From: Oscillospiraceae bacterium | GTDB taxonomy: Bacteria; Bacillota; Clostridia; Oscillospirales; Oscillospiraceae | Assembly: GCA_910575815.1 (NCBI GenBank) | Contig: CAJTFN010000001.1 | Location: 186,001 to 250,000 of the forward strand | Length of the DNA stretch: 64,000 bases | Direction of reading: 5' to 3' | In this document: positions 1-8,514 of the stretch, in pieces | How positions within the stretch are numbered: position 1 is the first letter of the stretch | How the letters are laid out: each line of letters starts with the position of its first letter | Translations under genes and position numbers: made by a program | Notes under the pieces: model-generated | What the model saw: only the letters and a program-made list of their open reading frames with translations | Databases searched by the model: none | What the model was told of the DNA's origin: nothing

Positions 1-1617
1 AAGGACTTTGACAGGGTGGCGGAAGAGATTTTCCGCCGCCTGGATTACCTGCCTGTGCCGGAGGAGGACCGGGCCTTCATTGTCTGGTGCCTTGCGGACC
101 ATGTGTGCCGCCTGCCTCTGGACCAGGAGACCGGAGAGCCGGTGCCGCCGGAGGAGGCATTTCCCCTGGAGCTGTCCATGGAGGGCGGCGGGAAGCTCTA
201 CACCGCCGAATGGACAGAGGATGAGGCGGCTGTAACTATCTACAGGCAGACCTTCTCCGGGCGGCGGGTGCAGGAACAGCTGCTGCCGGACGTCGACGGG
301 ACCTGGACAGCGGCGCCCGGCTCTGTGAAGAGGACGCCGGACCATGAAAAGGACTTTCCCCCTATCCGCTTCACCGCGGACAGCGGCTTTGAGGCGGCGC
401 GGCGGCGGCTGGCGGAGCTGACAGACCCCCGGTTCTTCGACCTCTCCCGCCTTCGGGAACTGCCCTGGAAAATCTTCTATACACCTGTCGGCGGCGTGGA
501 GGAGGGCCTGTCCCACATCGACATCCTCCGGGAGCCGCCCAAGGTCAACGCCGAGGCGTTTTTGGCGAAGTGGGAAGAGGCCGGGGAGATCCCCCCGGAC
601 ATGGAGCCCATCATCGCCAAGGTGCGGCGGGCCGTGGAGGAACAGCCGAAGGAGGAAGAACCGATCCCGCCGGAAATTTTAGTGACCGGGGAGGCCCTTT
701 CCGCCCTGCTGTACCGTTTCTCTCAGGACGAACTGGAACGGCTGGAGATGGAGTGGATGGAGGGCCGTCTGGTACTCCGCCAGGACGGCGGCAAATACGC
801 CTGCCTCTATTTCGAGAACAGCTTTGGCGGGGGGGAGAACTGGTATGCCCTGCTGGCCGACGCGGAAACCTACAAGACCGTGGACTGCGGAGACATCGCC
901 TACGTGTCCTTCGGCATGGGGAAGCTGGCGGAATACTCCATCTTCCACAGCGCCCAGGACCTTCTCCGGGACATGGATCTGGTCCTGGGCCAGATGGGCT
1001 GGGGACAGCTCCAGGCCGGAGGACCGGGGGGCTGGCTCTGGAGCTGCGACGTGAGCCGCCACGACCCCAAGCACAAGGTCCTCATGGCCCAGCAGAAGCT
1101 GGGCGGCGTCCCGGCGGCGCGGGGGAGGAACTACAACCTGACAAAATTCGTCCTCAGCCGCCCCGCCTCGGAGCTGGAGACTGTGGACCCCAGCGGAGAG
1201 CGGACGGTCACGGCGCTGAGAAGCGGCAACTACGGCCTTGCGGCGGAGGGGATGGTCCACTTCATGATGGGCAGGCTGGCGGGCGTCCGTGTCAGCTGGC
1301 CCTTCCGCCCGGCGGAAGGGGAAACAGAGCTGCGGCATCTGGTGCTTTTACAGGACCAAGGAAACTACATGATGCTCTGGCTGGAGGACGGCGGCCGCCG
1401 GGCCCTGGCCTATGCTTCGGACGAACCCCGGCGGTTTATGGGCCGCGCCCTTCCGGCGTGTTTGGTCCATGAGGACCTCAAGCGGCTGCGGAACGGCGTC
1501 GACCTGCTGCTGGACGACATCGACAACACGGGCCCCGTTTTGGGCCAGCCGGGCCAGTTCGCGGAGGTGCGCGTGCCCTATGAGGAGCTGCGGGCGGCGC
1601 TGGTACATGAGACATAA
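1..1617 (+). CDS. C-terminal part of a J-domain-family hypothetical protein (5' end outside window)
   Basis: The reading frame is open from base 1, so the annotated start is outside the window; the GTG at 16 is only an internal codon. About 538 residues are visible. The first 40 residues (EEDRAFIVWCLADHVC block) match an internal block of the next gene (EEGRAFIASCLADQVC), and both proteins carry the same later blocks: a Gly-Gly-Lys/Arg-Tyr-x-CLYF strand, an I-F-H/hydrophobic block and a final VHEDLKRLRN-type segment ahead of a LLLDDIDN motif. I infer it is a paralog whose N-terminal J-like domain lies to the left. Cytoplasmic, function unknown. It ends 15 bases before the next start, so the two are probably one operon. 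Confidence 0.85.
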   Translation, partial: KDFDRVAEEIFRRLDYLPVPEEDRAFIVWCLADHVCRLPLDQETGEPVPPEEAFPLELSMEGGGKLYTAEWTEDEAAVTIYRQTFSGRRVQEQLLPDVDGTWTAAPGSVKRTPDHEKDFPPIRFTADSGFEAARRRLAELTDPRFFDLSRLRELPWKIFYTPVGGVEEGLSHIDILREPPKVNAEAFLAKWEEAGEIPPDMEPIIAKVRRAVEEQPKEEEPIPPEILVTGEALSALLYRFSQDELERLEMEWMEGRLVLRQDGGKYACLYFENSFGGGENWYALLADAETYKTVDCGDIAYVSFGMGKLAEYSIFHSAQDLLRDMDLVLGQMGWGQLQAGGPGGWLWSCDVSRHDPKHKVLMAQQKLGGVPAARGRNYNLTKFVLSRPASELETVDPSGERTVTALRSGNYGLAAEGMVHFMMGRLAGVRVSWPFRPAEGETELRHLVLLQDQGNYMMLWLEDGGRRALAYASDEPRRFMGRALPACLVHEDLKRLRNGVDLLLDDIDNTGPVLGQPGQFAEVRVPYEELRAALVHET

Positions 1618-1631
1618 GGAGGCAGGACCGT

Positions 1632-4600
1632 ATGGATGAACTTTGGACCACATTGGGCCTGGAGGCCACGAAAGACGTTTCCGCCATCAAGCGGGCCTAC
1701 GCGGAAAAGGCCAAGACCTGCCACCCGGAGGAGGACCCGGAAGGATTCATGAAGCTGCGGCAGGCCTATCAGGCGGCGCTGGCCTATGCCGAGGGCCGGG
1801 AAGAAGCTGCGTCCCCGCCCACCGTACCGGAGGCGGCGGAACCGGAAGATGAAGGCTGGACCCTGACAGACCGCCCCGCCGTTATCGACGAAGGCCCCAA
1901 CCCCTTCGCGGATCATCCGGCGGCGAAGGCCTTCCTGGACCTCTACACCGGGAAGCGGCGGAAGGACCCCCAGGCGTGGAGGGACTACTTCACCTCCGGG
2001 GACTTCCTGGACGTTTGCTGGGAGCGCCGGTTTGCGGGCTTCCTTCTGGAGCAGACCGTCCGGCTGGAGGAGGAGTATCCCATCCATAAGGAGTTTTTGA
2101 CCTGGCTGTGCGCCGTCTACCAGTTTGCCGTAGACCGGGCGGTGTACCGGAACCCGGATGGCAGTGAGCGGACGGAGTTCAGTTTCCGAATCGAACAGGA
2201 CGCCCAATTCGAGGGACAGGAGTTCTTGTTCCAGCTGGCTGCCCGCGGTCCTGCGGTGAAGCCCCTCAAAGGGGCGGAGAAGGCAATCTCCCGGAGTTTC
2301 GCGGACTATCGGGCTCTTCTCCGGCTGGCGGAAAAAGGCCGCTGGACAGATGGGAAGCTGAGGAAGGCGGGTAAAATCCTGGACGGCTACATGCTCGGGA
2401 ACTTCCAGGACAGAAATCCCACGCCGTCGGAGCGCCACCCGGCGGGTATGCGGCTCATCAACCACTTCTTCCAGCGGAAGAAGCTGCCCAAGGAGCTTTA
2501 TCAAATGGCCTGGCAGAAGCTGGAGCTGAAAACCGCCCTCATGGGCCGGGCCAAGCTGCTCTATGGGGACCTTCGGGCCCGGGTGCTGGAGCAATTTCCC
2601 GACATCGCGGAGGGAGAGCTGGACATCCGAACGCTGAACAGGGAATTTGAGGTCTTCCGCCAAAAGGTGCGGGCCCTGGAGGAAACCGGGAAGCCGGAGG
2701 ACTGGGAACAGGCCGGGACGGAGGTCAGGGCCTTTTTCAGCCGCCCGGACTTCCAGAAGGCTTTGCAAAACCGCAAGTTTGCGGAAGAGCATATGAAATA
2801 CCATGTCCAGTGGAGCGGGGAACACTTTGCCCAGGAGGTTCTGGACCACTACGCGCAAAACCCGGACGCCCCCTGCGCCGCCCAGCTGACGCAGCTGATC
2901 GAGGACTCCCGCCGCCGCCGGAGAATCGACCTGCGGAACCATCAGGACAACGAGGCGGAGATACCGGAGACCTTGACCCTAGCTTATCGGCCCTTCTTCC
3001 GGCACTGGCTGAACACCGGGTTCTACCACTCCATGGAGAGGGAGACGAAGCAGCCATTGTTGGGGTATCTGAATCAGGAGTTTCCCTACCTGCCGGAGTG
3101 GAGCCGGAAGTTCCTGGGCGTGGAGGGGGAGGAGACCCCGGAGCCTGTTTCCGTGACACTGAAACTCGGGAAGGACCTGTTCACCGTCCAATTCCACCTT
3201 CGGTACATGAGCTTTTTGAGAAACGGAGAGCTGGTACGCCGCCCCTGCCTCATTTGGGACCAGCTGATGGAGTGGGCCCCGAACACCGACACGTTCCTCC
3301 GGCTTCTGCCCATCACCGCCGCCGACTACAATCAGTACGAAACTGTGAAAGTGGAAATCCTCCGCCGCCTGGAGGACACCGCCGCCCCGGAGGAGGGACG
3401 GGCCTTTATCGCCTCCTGCCTTGCCGATCAGGTCTGCGGGCTTCCCATTCCCGACGCGGTGGGCATGGAGGACGCGGAGGAACCGGAGTGGGCCCGGTCC
3501 CTGCCCCCGGTCAGCTTCCTGCCCTATCAGATTTTTGCCGAGAACACGGAGGTGCTGTACGTCTGCATCTGGTTCCAGCGGGACCGGGTGTTGGCCCTGT
3601 TCCAGCAGACGCCTTTTGGGCAGAAGCTGATGGAGAAATTCGATGACATCCAGGACGCCCAGGCCGCCGAGCCCCTGGCAAAGCAGCTTCTGGAGGACCA
3701 GCTCCACCCCAAGGGCTTCCCCATGGAGGCGCTGAAGGTCCTGCCGGAGGCGGTCTACGCCCAGTGGGACTATGCCGTCCGCAGTAAGGACAAGGACCTC
3801 CCGCCCCTGTGGAGTACCCCGGTGGAGCTGCACGGAGAGGCAGTCACGCCGGAGAAATTGGAGGAGCTTCTGACCCTCTTTTCCACGGGCCGGGTGGAGC
3901 GGCTGGAGTGGTCCTGGACGTGCGCCTTCCCGGTGGACGAGCCGCCCATGGACTACGAGCCCCGGCGGTCCCTGGTGCTGATGAAAAGCGGCGGTCGGTA
4001 CGTCTGCCTTTACTTCGACGACTTCTGTGCCGAGAGCTACGCCCTCCTGGAAAAGCCGGAGATCTACGGGCAGGACAAGCACGTCCCCCAGGCCGTCCCC
4101 TTCCGGCAGAGCCGGTTGTTCCCAAACGTACTCCACCGGAGCTTCTTCACCATCCGGCGGCATCTGGAGGAGATCTTCTCTCAGGTCAGCTGGCCCAACA
4201 ACGTCAAGCCCATGGCGGGCCGCATCTGGAGCTATGCCGTCAACGTGGATCATGGGCGGGTGAAGTACAATCTGGACAAGCAGCTCCTGGGCGGCTTCCC
4301 CATGGAGCGGGCCCACAACCGGCCCGACGCGCTCTTCTACTTCTATGAGCATCCCAGCTCCGCCGCCCGGGTAGATGACGGGGGGAGCGTGGAGACCCTG
4401 GCGGTGACGGAGGGGAACCGCCCCAAGGTTCAGCAGCTCCTGGCAGACTTCCTCCTGGGCGGCGGCCAAAAGCTCCGGCTCACCTGGGGGAAGACGGCGG
4501 GAGAGCGGTGGCACATCGTCCTCCGGCAGGAAGGCGGGCGCTTCCTCCTGGCCTGGGTCCGGGAGGACAAGAAGACGGCGGAGTTCCACGCGGCGGACAA

Positions 4601-4844
4601 GTGGACCTATATGGACGTGGAGGGGAAGAAGTATCCCAAGGACACCTTCCTGGGCAAGGTTACTCCCGCCTACCTCATCCACGACCTGCCCGCCCTGCGG
4701 AACGCTCTGGATTTGCTGCTTGCCAACCTGGACCGTCCCGAGCGGGTCACCAGCCCCATGGGCGAGTACGCTAGGGAAAACCCGGTGAAGCCCCGGCCCT
4801 ATGAAACGCTGTGGGCGGAGCTGGTGGGGGATACGCTGGAATAG
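1632..4844 (+). CDS. J-domain-containing hypothetical protein, 1070 aa
   Basis: ATG at 1632 follows AGGAGG at 1617. Residues 1-60 form a DnaJ-like helical hairpin (LGLEATKDVSAIKRAYAEKAK) with the loop CHPEEDPEGF and a following LRQAYQAAL helix. The canonical HPD tripeptide is HPE here, so stimulation of a DnaK ATPase is doubtful. Residues 75-330 are helical and charged; from about residue 560 the protein repeats the domain seen in the upstream paralog (SCLADQVCGLP, CLYF and HDLPALRNALDLLLANL blocks). No signal peptide or membrane segment. Related proteins in Oscillospiraceae are annotated only as J domain-containing; substrate and partner are unknown. Upstream gene is 14 bases away. Confidence 0.85.
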   Translation: MDELWTTLGLEATKDVSAIKRAYAEKAKTCHPEEDPEGFMKLRQAYQAALAYAEGREEAASPPTVPEAAEPEDEGWTLTDRPAVIDEGPNPFADHPAAKAFLDLYTGKRRKDPQAWRDYFTSGDFLDVCWERRFAGFLLEQTVRLEEEYPIHKEFLTWLCAVYQFAVDRAVYRNPDGSERTEFSFRIEQDAQFEGQEFLFQLAARGPAVKPLKGAEKAISRSFADYRALLRLAEKGRWTDGKLRKAGKILDGYMLGNFQDRNPTPSERHPAGMRLINHFFQRKKLPKELYQMAWQKLELKTALMGRAKLLYGDLRARVLEQFPDIAEGELDIRTLNREFEVFRQKVRALEETGKPEDWEQAGTEVRAFFSRPDFQKALQNRKFAEEHMKYHVQWSGEHFAQEVLDHYAQNPDAPCAAQLTQLIEDSRRRRRIDLRNHQDNEAEIPETLTLAYRPFFRHWLNTGFYHSMERETKQPLLGYLNQEFPYLPEWSRKFLGVEGEETPEPVSVTLKLGKDLFTVQFHLRYMSFLRNGELVRRPCLIWDQLMEWAPNTDTFLRLLPITAADYNQYETVKVEILRRLEDTAAPEEGRAFIASCLADQVCGLPIPDAVGMEDAEEPEWARSLPPVSFLPYQIFAENTEVLYVCIWFQRDRVLALFQQTPFGQKLMEKFDDIQDAQAAEPLAKQLLEDQLHPKGFPMEALKVLPEAVYAQWDYAVRSKDKDLPPLWSTPVELHGEAVTPEKLEELLTLFSTGRVERLEWSWTCAFPVDEPPMDYEPRRSLVLMKSGGRYVCLYFDDFCAESYALLEKPEIYGQDKHVPQAVPFRQSRLFPNVLHRSFFTIRRHLEEIFSQVSWPNNVKPMAGRIWSYAVNVDHGRVKYNLDKQLLGGFPMERAHNRPDALFYFYEHPSSAARVDDGGSVETLAVTEGNRPKVQQLLADFLLGGGQKLRLTWGKTAGERWHIVLRQEGGRFLLAWVREDKKTAEFHAADKWTYMDVEGKKYPKDTFLGKVTPAYLIHDLPALRNALDLLLANLDRPERVTSPMGEYARENPVKPRPYETLWAELVGDTLE

Positions 4845-4961
4845 GCGGCCCGCCGGACGACAGGCGCGGTTCCATCCTCCCGGCAACCCAAAGTTGCGGA
4901 ATAGTTGGTCGCCGCAACCGCCCTTGTCGGGATAAAATCGAAGCGAAAAGGAGGTGGCTTC

Positions 4962-5309
4962 ATGGCCGCAGTATTTAAGGTTATTCTATTTTCGCTGCTG
5001 ATTTTGATTCCCCTGGCCGCTCTCTTCGTGTACCTGATTCTTCTCGTGGTGAGGGCACTGCACAAGTATATCAAGGGCAGTCCGGCGAGAGCGGAGACCA
5101 AGGAAGTCCGGGGGACCCTTGAGGAGAGGCTCCGGGAGAACCGGGCCCGGTGCAGGATGTCCCAGGAGTTCGTGGCGGAGGTGGTGGGCGTCAGCCGGCA
5201 GGCGGTCAGCAAATGGGAGAACGGCACGTCCGACCCCTCCACGGCGAATCTGATCGCCCTGGCAAAGCTGTATGGCGTATCTGCGAAGGAACTTCTAAAA
5301 GAGCTGTAA
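4962..5309 (+). CDS. Membrane-anchored XRE-family transcriptional regulator
   Basis: I place the start at the ATG at 4962, which has AAAGGAGGT eight bases upstream; the frame is open to 4905 but without a ribosome site. The 115-aa product has one N-terminal membrane helix (residues 4-30, VILFSLLILIPLAALFVYLILLV) and a C-terminal helix-turn-helix (LRENRARCRMSQEFVAEVVG, then SRQAVSKWENGTSDPS) typical of the Cro/C1 family with the conserved SRQAVSKWE recognition helix. Proteins of this architecture place a DNA-binding domain on the cytoplasmic face of the membrane. It ends just before a strong terminator. Target unknown. Confidence 0.88.
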   Translation: MAAVFKVILFSLLILIPLAALFVYLILLVVRALHKYIKGSPARAETKEVRGTLEERLRENRARCRMSQEFVAEVVGVSRQAVSKWENGTSDPSTANLIALAKLYGVSAKELLKEL

Positions 5310-5320
5310 AGGCGTAAGAG

Positions 5321-5359
5321 AAGGACGGAGGCCCTGAGATGCAGGGTCTCCGTCCTTTT
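5321..5359 (+). terminator. Rho-independent terminator after the membrane-anchored XRE gene
   Basis: A 16-bp stem (5321-5336 with 5342-5357, one G-T wobble: AAGGACGGAGGCCCTG against CAGGGTCTCCGTCCTT) with a 5-base loop is followed by TTTT. It closes the regulator gene at 5309. Confidence 0.9.
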
Positions 5360-5388
5360 CAGCCGGTCTTTGCTTAAAAGAGTGGGGC

Positions 5389-5417
5389 TTGACCATGCTC
5401 CGGTCCGTTAGTATGAT
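5389..5417 (+). promoter_or_regulatory. Sigma-A type promoter candidate
   Basis: TTGACC (5389-5394) and TATGAT (5412-5417) are separated by 17 bases. It would drive a transcript reading into the sigma factor region. Confidence 0.5.
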
Positions 5418-5500
5418 AGTGTCAGGAGATAACAGCAATTCGTACCCCGGAATATTCAACCGGGATCAGATGCAAAAGTGATAGCAGATTTGAAAAAATG

Positions 5501-5530
5501 TGTAAGGTTTTATACACGCTCCTGTCCTAT
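5501..5530 (+). promoter_or_regulatory. ECF-type promoter candidate before the sigma relic
   Basis: TGTAAGG at 5501 and CTGTCCTATAG at 5522, followed by GATGAAGGG, share the layout of the two boxes at 6515 and 8121 (TGTGAGA, 16 bases, CGTTA, then AGTRAGRGGG), with one base difference in spacing. ECF-like sigma genes are often autoregulated, so this may be the old autoregulatory promoter. Inference from pattern only. Confidence 0.4.
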
Positions 5531-5570
5531 AGGATGAAGGGACCTTCAAACGATAGAGAGGTGACGACAC

Positions 5571-5687
5571 ATGGAGGATTGCCAAATCATAGAGCTGTAC
5601 TGGCAGAAGAACGCGGACGCCATATCTGAGACATACAGCAAATACGGGGTCTACTGCTTCACCATAGTGGATCACATTCTGAACAAT
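5571..5687 (+). pseudogene. Remnant of a sigma factor N-terminus
   Basis: An ATG with GAGAGGTGA upstream opens about 39 codons that look like the start of an ECF-like sigma factor (IIELYWQKNADAISETYSKYG, then a HILNN helix), the usual pattern being ELYxxRDEDAIxxTxxKYGxYxxxIAxxIL. After HILNN the expected EDAEE continuation is lost and the frame runs through unrelated sequence. By chance the frame stays open and reads into the intact sigma gene at 5934, giving an apparent 296-aa fusion. I read it as a decayed sigma gene head; a genuine fusion is the less likely alternative. Confidence 0.6.
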
Positions 5688-5933
5688 GCGGCGCCGCCGC
5701 TTTTTACAAACCTTGACTTTTTGACCAATTACCGATATGATAGAAACAGTATTCCGGCATATCGTTCTGCTTGGTTTCGTCCGGCAGTGAGAAGGATGAA
5801 GCTCAAAAGGCCCCTTAAATTCCCTGCTTTGGGGGGATATTTGCCAAAAACCTTATTTTTTAATGGAATTTGCCGATATGCAAGTAGGAAGGTATGTTTT
5901 CGGGCTCCAAACGCCTGTCAGGAGGTAGCGCCT

Positions 5934-6461
5934 ATGCTGATGCTCTATCTGCAAATGCTGGATACACCGGAGGAAAAGGTCCGGTTTGAGGAAATCTACC
6001 TGAAATACCGAGACGCCATGTTCCGCGCGGCGGACGGCATCCTGCACAACGACCAGGACGCGGAGGACGCGGTTCACAATGCCTTCCTGCGGATCATCAA
6101 GAAGTTTTCCAGGTTTCAGAACATACCGGCCAAGGATTTGGCTCCGCAGGTCGTTGTGATTGCCAGGAACGAGGCGATTTCTCTCCAGCGCAAGAAGAAG
6201 GACGCCGCTCCGCTGGAGGATTGGGACGGCTTTGCGGAAACGGCGGAGTCCGTCAGCGATTATCACACCCTGGTGGAGACCTTTGCCCGTCTGCCCCTGT
6301 CGTACCGCGCGGCCCTGGAGATGAAGCTGGTGGGCTACTCCGATGGGGAAATCGCCTCCAAGCTGTGTTTGACGAAAACGGCGGTCAGCACCCGGATCAG
6401 CCGGGGCCGCCGGTTCCTGCGGAATATCGTGGAGCAGGAAGGCTTTTTGATGGATGCGTAA
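5934..6461 (+). CDS. ECF-like RNA polymerase sigma factor
   Basis: ATG at 5934 has CAGGAGGT upstream and gives a 175-aa protein of normal family length. Region 2 is seen at residues 15-60 (EEIYLKYRDAMFRAADGIL followed by DAEDAVHNAFLRIIKKF, the core-binding DAED motif), and region 4 at residues 110-165 (LPLSYRAALEMKLVGYSDGEIA then TKTAVSTRISRGRRFL, a helix-turn-helix). It directs RNA polymerase to alternative promoters. The two DUF4367 membrane proteins downstream are the expected type of membrane partner for such a factor. The two repeated boxes at 6515 and 8121 are candidate target promoters. Confidence 0.88.
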   Translation: MLMLYLQMLDTPEEKVRFEEIYLKYRDAMFRAADGILHNDQDAEDAVHNAFLRIIKKFSRFQNIPAKDLAPQVVVIARNEAISLQRKKKDAAPLEDWDGFAETAESVSDYHTLVETFARLPLSYRAALEMKLVGYSDGEIASKLCLTKTAVSTRISRGRRFLRNIVEQEGFLMDA

Positions 6462-6514
6462 CGACCTTCCGTCATGGCTCTGAAAAAGTTTTTTCAGGTT
6501 TTCTATTAAAATCA

Positions 6515-6570
6515 TGTGAGAATCCGCTTCCTCGCTGCGTTAACATAGTGAGGGAGCGGATTTTCTGTTG
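6515..6570 (+). promoter_or_regulatory. Repeated box, copy 1: candidate sigma-dependent promoter and terminator-like hairpin
   Basis: TGTGAGA (6515-6521), 16 bases, then CGTTAACATAG (6538-6548). The same layout and nearly the same bases recur at 8121. The copy can also fold: AATCCGCTTCCTC (6521-6533) pairs imperfectly with GAGGGAGCGGATT (6549-6562) ahead of TTTCT, so it may end the sigma transcript. The next gene starts at 6609, a suitable leader length for a promoter here. Confidence 0.5.
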
Positions 6571-6608
6571 CCTGGACAGACGAAACGAGTGGTTGGGAGG
6601 GACAAATA

Positions 6609-7043
6609 TTGAATATATGGGCCTGCTTTGCAATGCTTGCGATTTTCCTTTGTGCCGTGATGTATTTCCTATACGGCCGGGGGATTGCCGTATCAAAGAA
6701 TATCCGGGCGCTTCTGTTCATGTCCCGTCCCGGGAAAAACGCTGACAAGGTAGACCTGGATTCCTGCACCGGCTGGGTTCAGCGTGTGGGCAGATTTCAT
6801 GAGAGCAGCACATATGAGCTGATACTGAATACGCAATTGTCAAAGGGGGAGGCAGAGTTTTCCTTACTTGACAGAAAGAAGCGGCCCTTATTAAAGCTGA
6901 ACCGCCGCTGTCCTTCCAGCAGGGTGGAATTGTATGCGGACAGCAGGTATTATCTGCGCTGGCAGTTTATAAATGCCACCGGGGAATGCGAACTGCGATG
7001 GAAGCCCTGTCCGCTCATCATGGAAGGGGAGAAATGCAAATGA
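6609..7043 (+). CDS. Small single-span membrane protein, hypothetical
   Basis: TTG start at 6609 is supported by GGGAGGG ending 8 bases upstream; ATG at 6617 lies in another frame. The 144-aa product has one N-terminal membrane helix (residues 3-23, rich in A/F/L) and then an extracytoplasmic, beta-rich region with no family I recognise. Its end overlaps the next gene by ATGA (7040-7043), showing translational coupling with the lipoprotein. It is first in a three-gene operon behind the promoter-like box at 6515, so it probably belongs to the sigma factor response. Confidence 0.7.
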   Translation: MNIWACFAMLAIFLCAVMYFLYGRGIAVSKNIRALLFMSRPGKNADKVDLDSCTGWVQRVGRFHESSTYELILNTQLSKGEAEFSLLDRKKRPLLKLNRRCPSSRVELYADSRYYLRWQFINATGECELRWKPCPLIMEGEKCK

Positions 7044-7828
7044 AAACGATAACCATACTGTTCTCGGCTCTGATCTGCGTGCTTGGCCTGACGGGTTGTG
7101 TGCCTGCTCCTGGGGCGAGCGGTCCAGGCCGTCCCATAGCGGCTTACATCGCAGATGATGTAACGAAAGCGGAGATCACACACCGGGCCGGGGGAACGGT
7201 GACGGAGTGGACGGTGGAGGGCGACGAACTTGACGCGTTGAAAGATTGGGCTTCCGGGCTGAAATACGAGCTTCTGGATTCGGAGGAGAATCCGGGAGAT
7301 CGTGACGGCGGAGAGGTCTATGAGGTTGTGCTGACCGAAGGGTATTACCCGGGCTTTTCGTATGTGAGTTGTGGACCGGATGATTGCTATTTGTTGATAG
7401 AGGGATACTGGTACTCCGTGACAAATCCCTCAGAGCCGCCTGCAGCCTCCCCGGCGGACTGTGGAGCAGGGACGCTCGATGTCTCGAAGTATGTGGTAAA
7501 GGGAGCGGATGGAGAGGCGGCCGAGCTGTCGGAGGAGGACGCGGAGATTTTGATACAGGTACTTTCGGACGGCGCCTGGGCAGATGGAACGACGGACTGC
7601 GCCAGCGACTGCACAGTGGGCTTGGACGGCAGATGGTTCCGCTATCATTCCGAATGCGGCACATTCAATGAAATCGCCATTCCCGGCCAGCCGCAGTTGT
7701 CTTCCTCTCCGCCTCTGCCGGCAGAAGGGAGGAGCCTTCGGCTGGCCGGTGCGGAACGGGCCGCAGTCAATGCGGTTCTCGAAAAGTACATTACCCTGGG
7801 ACCTGGCATTGTAGAGAATGTCGGATAA
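7040..7828 (+). CDS. Predicted lipoprotein, hypothetical
   Basis: I start at ATG 7040, eight bases after AAGGGGAG and overlapping the previous stop; ATG 7034 is too close to the ribosome site. The 262-aa product begins with a lipoprotein signal (MKTITILFSALICVLGLTGC, lipobox LTGC at residues 17-20) and so should be anchored outside the membrane. The mature part has an acidic, beta-rich domain with a few Cys pairs (SCGPDDC, DCASDC) that could form disulfides. No named family recognised. Coupled to the membrane protein upstream and followed 26 bases later by a small gene. Confidence 0.8.
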   Translation: MKTITILFSALICVLGLTGCVPAPGASGPGRPIAAYIADDVTKAEITHRAGGTVTEWTVEGDELDALKDWASGLKYELLDSEENPGDRDGGEVYEVVLTEGYYPGFSYVSCGPDDCYLLIEGYWYSVTNPSEPPAASPADCGAGTLDVSKYVVKGADGEAAELSEEDAEILIQVLSDGAWADGTTDCASDCTVGLDGRWFRYHSECGTFNEIAIPGQPQLSSSPPLPAEGRSLRLAGAERAAVNAVLEKYITLGPGIVENVG

Positions 7829-7854
7829 TATCGGGTCCAAAGGAGGAAACCTGC

Positions 7855-8073
7855 TTGAAACGGAAGATTGTGTTGTTTGCCGCCGCCGCAGTCATATTGC
7901 TGTTCCCGCTTCGGCTGAGGCTGAAAGACGGCGGAACGGTTCAATACCGGGCGATTTTATACAGCGTACAGAATGTACACCGGCTGAACCCTGACCTGGA
8001 ATCAGGGAGGGAATACCTGGAGGGGACCATTGTTGAAATCCTGGGAGTAGAGGTTTTCAACGATGTCTATTAA
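7855..8073 (+). CDS. Small membrane-anchored protein, 72 aa
   Basis: TTG start at 7855 preceded by AGGAGG at 7841. One N-terminal hydrophobic helix (residues 4-18), then a short soluble tail containing LEGTIVEILGVEV. No family recognised. Third gene of the 6609-8073 operon. Confidence 0.7.
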   Translation: MKRKIVLFAAAAVILLFPLRLRLKDGGTVQYRAILYSVQNVHRLNPDLESGREYLEGTIVEILGVEVFNDVY

Positions 8074-8120
8074 GAGCTGTTTTGGCCGCTGAAAATTTTT
8101 GTAAAATTCTTGAAAAATCA

Positions 8121-8160
8121 TGTGAGAATCCGGCCTCTCGCTGCGTTAACCATAGTAAGA
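8121..8160 (+). promoter_or_regulatory. Repeated box, copy 2: candidate sigma-dependent promoter
   Basis: TGTGAGAATCC (8121-8131) and GCTGCGTTAAC (8140-8150) followed by CATAGTAAGAGGG repeat copy 1 at 6515 with the same 16-base gap between TGTGAGA and CGTTA. The flanking AT-rich stretch is also alike. Only a 5-bp stem (CCTCT/AGAGG) is kept here and there is no T-run, so a promoter explains both copies better than a terminator. It stands before the DUF4367 operon. Confidence 0.5.
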
Positions 8161-8235
8161 GGGCATTGACGCGACGGAGCGGCGGACTCCGCTGGGGAAA
8201 TCCATAGATTATCCATAGATTTAGGAGGAATAACC

Positions 8236-8490
8236 GTGGATGAATGGATGGTTGCGGCAGTGATTGTGATGGTTATCTTCTTTTTGGGCATCCCGGTTCT
8301 GCTGGGGGTGCTTTTGTACCGCGCAGCTCAAAAGAGCAAAAAGCGGGGAATCTATTTTCTGGTGGGGGTTCTTCTTATCAGCGCGATCATGCCGGCTTAC
8401 GCTATATACTTGGGCACGATTCTGGGAATTGTGTTTCAGATTTCGCTCCACAAGGCGGCGAACAAGAAAGCGCCCATAAAGGACAAGTGA
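8236..8490 (+). CDS. Small membrane protein with two predicted helices, 84 aa
   Basis: GTG start at 8236 after TAGGAGGAA. Two hydrophobic segments (residues 5-27 and 39-64) separated by a basic loop (AAQKSKKRG), with a Lys-rich tail. Located directly before the first DUF4367 gene (24 bases), so possibly an accessory subunit of that membrane system. No family recognised. Confidence 0.75.
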   Translation: MDEWMVAAVIVMVIFFLGIPVLLGVLLYRAAQKSKKRGIYFLVGVLLISAIMPAYAIYLGTILGIVFQISLHKAANKKAPIKDK

Positions 8491-8514
8491 CTGGAAGTGC
8501 GGGAGGGAACAGAC

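Noticed and set aside
679..1338. Minus-strand frame inside the first gene
   Set aside because: Same shadow effect; composition is Pro/Arg/His-rich without domain signs.
2979..4886. Long minus-strand open frame (635 aa) opposite the J-domain gene
   Set aside because: GC-rich codon bias of the plus-strand gene leaves the opposite frame open; no ribosome site and no recognisable motif.
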